Below the pieces are notes generated by a model that worked only from the letters and a program-made list of their open reading frames with translations, ran no database searches and had not been told where the DNA came from. Position numbers and translations under genes: made by a program. From Epiperipatus broadwayi (taxonomy: Eukaryota > Onychophora > Udeonychophora > Euonychophora > Peripatidae), in the NCBI GenBank assembly GCA_028023455.1, contig JAQFVV010013296.1, positions 1 to 64,000 of the forward strand: a stretch of DNA of 64,000 nt, read 5' to 3'. Below, piece after piece: positions 60,621-64,000 of the stretch (its first letter is position 1; every line of letters starts with the position of its first letter).

Positions 60621-60839
60621 TAATTAGTGATAGAATCCTTATTCCAATAACTTAACAAATTCACTCTTTTTACTAATATTGATTATATATGAGGATAATA
60701 TTAATATAGGCATATTTGAGACTCATCATCTCTATAAATAAACAACACATAAATCTCCATACTTGAATTGACTTTAAAAAAATGATCAAGAAATGTTGGA
60801 AAAATATGGGACAGACTCAAACTTCCACTACATAGTAGA

Positions 60840-62043
60840 AAAAAAGATGGGGGGGGATCAATTCTCTCAAACACTGCTGTATTTAGTATAACCATAAAAG
60901 GCAGTGTTAGACCGACTGATATTCCGATTGTCATTTCACTACATGGTGCACCAATAGTTCTGTCTTTTGTTGGTGTCCACCCCCAGTGCTTTTATTGTCT
61001 AGCAAGAACTCATTTAATTAAGGACTGTAAAGCTAGGATTTGTGGTTTATGTGCATTTAAAAGAAACAGAATTTATAAATGTGGCAGGACACCAGGGGGT
61101 GCAAATAAGTTGGAGTTAGTCATGGGATCTCATAACAATACTGAACTGAAGCTGGCTAACCTCAATAATGTATCTAGGGAGCAGCCTTCTACTGAAAGCA
61201 TTGGGCTTATAGAGATTGAATCGTGTACGGAAGGTATTACCTTGATTAAAGATGAAAGTTCAAAAAAAGTCTTCCAGGAAGCTAGAATTCCTCAAATAGA
61301 TTCCTGGTGTAATAAGACAGCCAATTCTACACATTCAACCAGTTGGTATGAAGCAGTCAGTCATGATAAAGGCCACATTTCTGATGAAGAAAATCCAAGA
61401 CTCGGATAATGTAGGAAGATCGTGAACAAGGGGAGTGGGTCGAGAATCTAGAATTATCTTCTGGGTCAGATGATTCTACCTTAAATAAGGGACAAAGTGC
61501 AGCAACTTGCTTATCTTCAAATGATGATGTCAAAATAAAAATTAAAAAGAATAGAAAAAGAAGAGGAACTGGAAGACTGATAAAAATAGCAATATGGAGA
61601 TAAATATTCAAGATGAGATGCCAACTGAATCCCACAATAAGTCAAATTGCCAGGCTCAGAAGAAAAGGATTAACCTGAAGAAGCTAAAGTGGAGTGACAG
61701 ATCCAGTTCCAGAAATGATGAGTTACCAGAGCAAGGGAATAATCATAATAATGGATTGCCGCTGAGGATGCAAGCAAATAAAGAAAAAATAGGTCATATA
61801 ATTGTTAAGAAGAGACAGAGGACTAATGCTGATTCTTACACTGACAACTTGTGGGAAAAGGGAGCAAATGGCACAATGGAAAATGAAATAGCATATAAGG
61901 ACATATTTTGTCCAGAGCTTCTTTGGGTTTCAGCAGATGAGACTGCTCTCAGTATTGACAGTCTCCCTAGTAATTCAGGTGACCTGATAACTGTACCGTC
62001 TGGCATACCTGGACCTTGTACTTTGGAGAATCTTCTTCAGTGA
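60840..62043 (+). pseudogene. Non-LTR retrotransposon ORF1 with CCHC zinc knuckle
   Basis: A frame open from about 60848 passes HPQCFYCLARTHLIKDCKAR, a C-x2-C-x4-H-x4-C knuckle, then ICGLCAFKRNRIYKCG with further cysteines, and runs to the stop at 61409. It continues in a second frame (about 61414-61602, with the basic KIKIKKNRKRRG) and a third (61594-62043). Two frameshifts therefore split it. ORF1 proteins of this kind bind element RNA. The ORF2 endonuclease just downstream fits this. The 5' end is not defined. The minus-strand open frames here are shadows. Confidence 0.65.
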
Positions 62044-62172
62044 CATTAACTTGCAGGTATGCCATACAACAACAGATTAGATGTCAGGCTATGAGATCTT
62101 GATTAATGCTTCTGGCCCTGGCCACAATAATCAATAAGCTCTGTCAGTCAGAGTTGTCTTCTTGGGTTTTCT

Positions 62173-63115
62173 AAATTCACTCTTTCCTTTATTAATCTTC
62201 TTGAATGTTAATTTCAATCATTGTGATCAATGTCAGGGGTTTAAATTCATGGCAACACTATACATAATTAAAAATTGGTTTAATCTTAATCTGCCACAGG
62301 TCATCTGCATGACTGAGACAAAAATTATTCAAAGGTCTAGTTACAGAATCGAGCTGTTTTTCTCCCTTGGTTACTATAAATATTCAAATTCTCTTTTCTT
62401 TATTAATCATCTTCTAAAATGGTAATTTTAATCATCAGGATCAATGTCAGGGGCTTAAATTCCCTGGCAAGACTATACATCATTAAAAATTTGGTTTAAT
62501 GTTAATCTGCCACAGGTCATCTGCATGGCAGAGACAAAAATTAGACAATGGTCTAGTTACAGAATCGAGCTGTTTTTTTTCCTTGGTTACTTTAAATATT
62601 AAAACACTCTCATTGTGGCTGGAGGTGTTGCAATATTGATAAGTAGACACAGAACCTCTTAAGAGTTCAAAGTCATTTTTGTTGATTCTAATTGTATTAT
62701 CATTGATTTGCATTATAGCAAACATCATTTGAATCTTGTATATCTATACTTACAAAGCAATGAGCTATTAATCAGAAAATCATAGACACTATTAATGTAT
62801 TTACAGCTTCAAACTCCTTTCCCTTGTTGATTTTAGGGGATCTTAACAAGAGTTATGAGCAATTTAATCATCAATACATGAATTTTCTCAATGAGGAGGT
62901 CATAGAGTGGTAGAGGTTTCTTTCCTCCAGAGGCATTCTCCTATTATACCCATAAATGGAGTACCCTTATTGACCTCCTTTACTACATGCCAGACTTACA
63001 ATTTCAGCTGAATGTGGTGCTAAGGTTGGTCAGTTTTTATGACCACTTGGCACTGCACATAGACATTGAAGCAGATGATGGGACTCTGACTTTGTATGGT
63101 TTGAGGAGTACTATG
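62173..63115 (+). pseudogene. Non-LTR retrotransposon ORF2, APE-type endonuclease
   Basis: Pieces in several frames give the order of an AP-like endonuclease: INVRGLNS, then CMTETKI/CMAETKI, then LLILGDLNKSY, then WSTLIDLLYYMPDLQF and FYDHLALHIDIE (the usual SDH reads YDH). The N-terminal part is present twice because of a 214-bp tandem duplication (about 62177-62390 and 62391-62604), which is not a multiple of three. The enzyme would nick target DNA. This copy is inactive. No RT motif was found before the window ends. Confidence 0.6.
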
Positions 63116-64000
63116 AGGCTGGTGAATAAACTTATCATTTTTGGTCTCATTTCTGAAATTTTTATATATTTGTTTAAAATAAATATTTTGAATTTAGCCC
63201 CCTTTTCAGGCCTGGACTGCTTCCCTTGAAGTGGTGTAGGCTAATATAAAAATATTCAGTTGAAACTCTCCGGACCCAAAAAAAATTACTTCTTGAGGCA
63301 AACAACATTTCAAATAAACTGGACTTAGTGTTGACAAAATTCTATGACTAAAGGTACATTACCAAAATAGTCAAAGACCTTGCAGGACACATTGCCATCA
63401 ATCATGCCCATAGGTTCCTTGAAAACAGTCACTGTTGGACCAGAAGTTATTTGATATGGGTGCTGGGGAAAAGAAAGAAGCGGGTGACCCCCCTCATCAA
63501 TTGTCCTTGGTGGGCAGTCATACATCAGTGATGCTATGATTCTGGTAATCCATAATTTATTTTATCTCCCAAATTGCAGAGTCAAGGAATGGCTATTAGT
63601 AGAGCTGAATGCTGGGTGGATTTCTCATTGAATCATGGAATCACTAATCAAGACATCCTGGTGAATAAACATATCATTCCTGCAGGTCTCATTTCTGAAA
63701 TTTATATAAAATTGTTTAAAATAAATAAGACCCCTTTCAGGCATGGACTGCCTTCCTTGAAATGGTGCAACCTGTTATAAAAAATTCAGTTGGAACTCTC
63801 CTGACCCAGAAAAAAATATTACTTGAGATAAATGACACTGCAAATAAACTGGACTTAGTGTTGATGAAATTCTGTGACTGAAGGAACATTACCAAAACAG
63901 TCAAAGGGCCTTGGCAGAACCCATTGCCATCAAGCATGCCTGTAGTTTCCTTGAAAACAGACACTGTTGGACCAGAAGTTATTTGAGGTGAGTGCTGGGA
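63116..64000 (+). repeat. Duplicated post-endonuclease part of the LINE, 539-bp period
   Basis: The segment from about 63118 recurs from about 63657 with a 539-bp offset. Shared landmarks are GTGAATAAAC, CTCATTTCTGAAATTT, AATAAACTGGACTTAGTGTT and ACTGTTGGACCAGAAGTTAT. The second copy runs off the window. The frames are broken and no RT catalytic motif is visible. Confidence 0.7.

Noticed and set aside
1-64000. CRISPR arrays, operons, riboswitches or prokaryotic genes
   Set aside because: The sequence is eukaryotic in every respect (introns, LINEs, LTR elements, PLEs). Tandem repeats found are minisatellites or element duplications without regular spacers.

Overview
The window is AT-rich animal DNA built almost entirely of mobile-element sequence, plus the 3' end of one host gene. 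The lineage is not fixed by sequence alone. The AT bias, the mix of Penelope-like elements (PLEs), Ty3/gypsy elements, an RTE LINE and hammerhead-ribozyme repeats, and the very long LTRs would suit a flatworm, mollusc or similar invertebrate. Nothing looks bacterial, and no intact autonomous element was found.

Left part (1-10.5 kb): the last two coding exons of a host gene lie on the minus strand (6279-6438 and 3017-3132) with canonical splice sites and matching phase. The 3.1-kb intron between them carries three copies of a ~470-bp repeat, one inverted and two in tandem. Each copy holds a hammerhead-ribozyme fold, and two of the three have an intact catalytic core. This resembles a retrozyme and is the most interesting locus in the window. 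Nearby are a 217-bp foldback element, a decayed tRNA-Gly-like unit and a possible solo LTR.

10.5-16.6 kb: two PLEs from different lineages. The first joins a reverse transcriptase to a GIY-YIG domain and has an inverted copy of its own 3' end in front. The second is on the minus strand and is frameshifted. A 0.7-kb foldback repeat lies between them.

16.85-28.88 kb: Ty3/gypsy element E1, with gag, protease, RT, RNase H and integrase all broken by stops and frameshifts. Its 3' LTR is about 5.4 kb, while its 5' LTR has been reduced to about 0.5 kb by an internal deletion.

28.9-32.4 kb: a palindrome, a second tRNA-Gly-like unit, a third PLE relic (GIY-YIG end only) and a decayed RTE-type LINE.

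32.37-39.57 kb: element E3, made of ~2.2-kb LTRs. Two LTRs flank a ~0.7-kb interior that lacks coding capacity, and a third inverted LTR abuts them to form a 4.3-kb palindrome. 39.58-59.83 kb: element E2, with ~4.3-4.4 kb LTRs and a gag-only interior. Its 5' LTR is split by a second E3 copy (40818-47226, 5-bp target duplication), which itself holds a 1.28-kb insert with an exon-like GC-rich island. E1, E2 and E3 share a primer-binding site that looks complementary to tRNA-Lys(CUU), and most insertions sit in (AT)n tracts.

59.8-64.0 kb: AT microsatellites, a short tandem repeat, and a non-LTR retrotransposon (CCHC ORF1 and APE-type endonuclease) scarred by two internal tandem duplications. It runs off the window.
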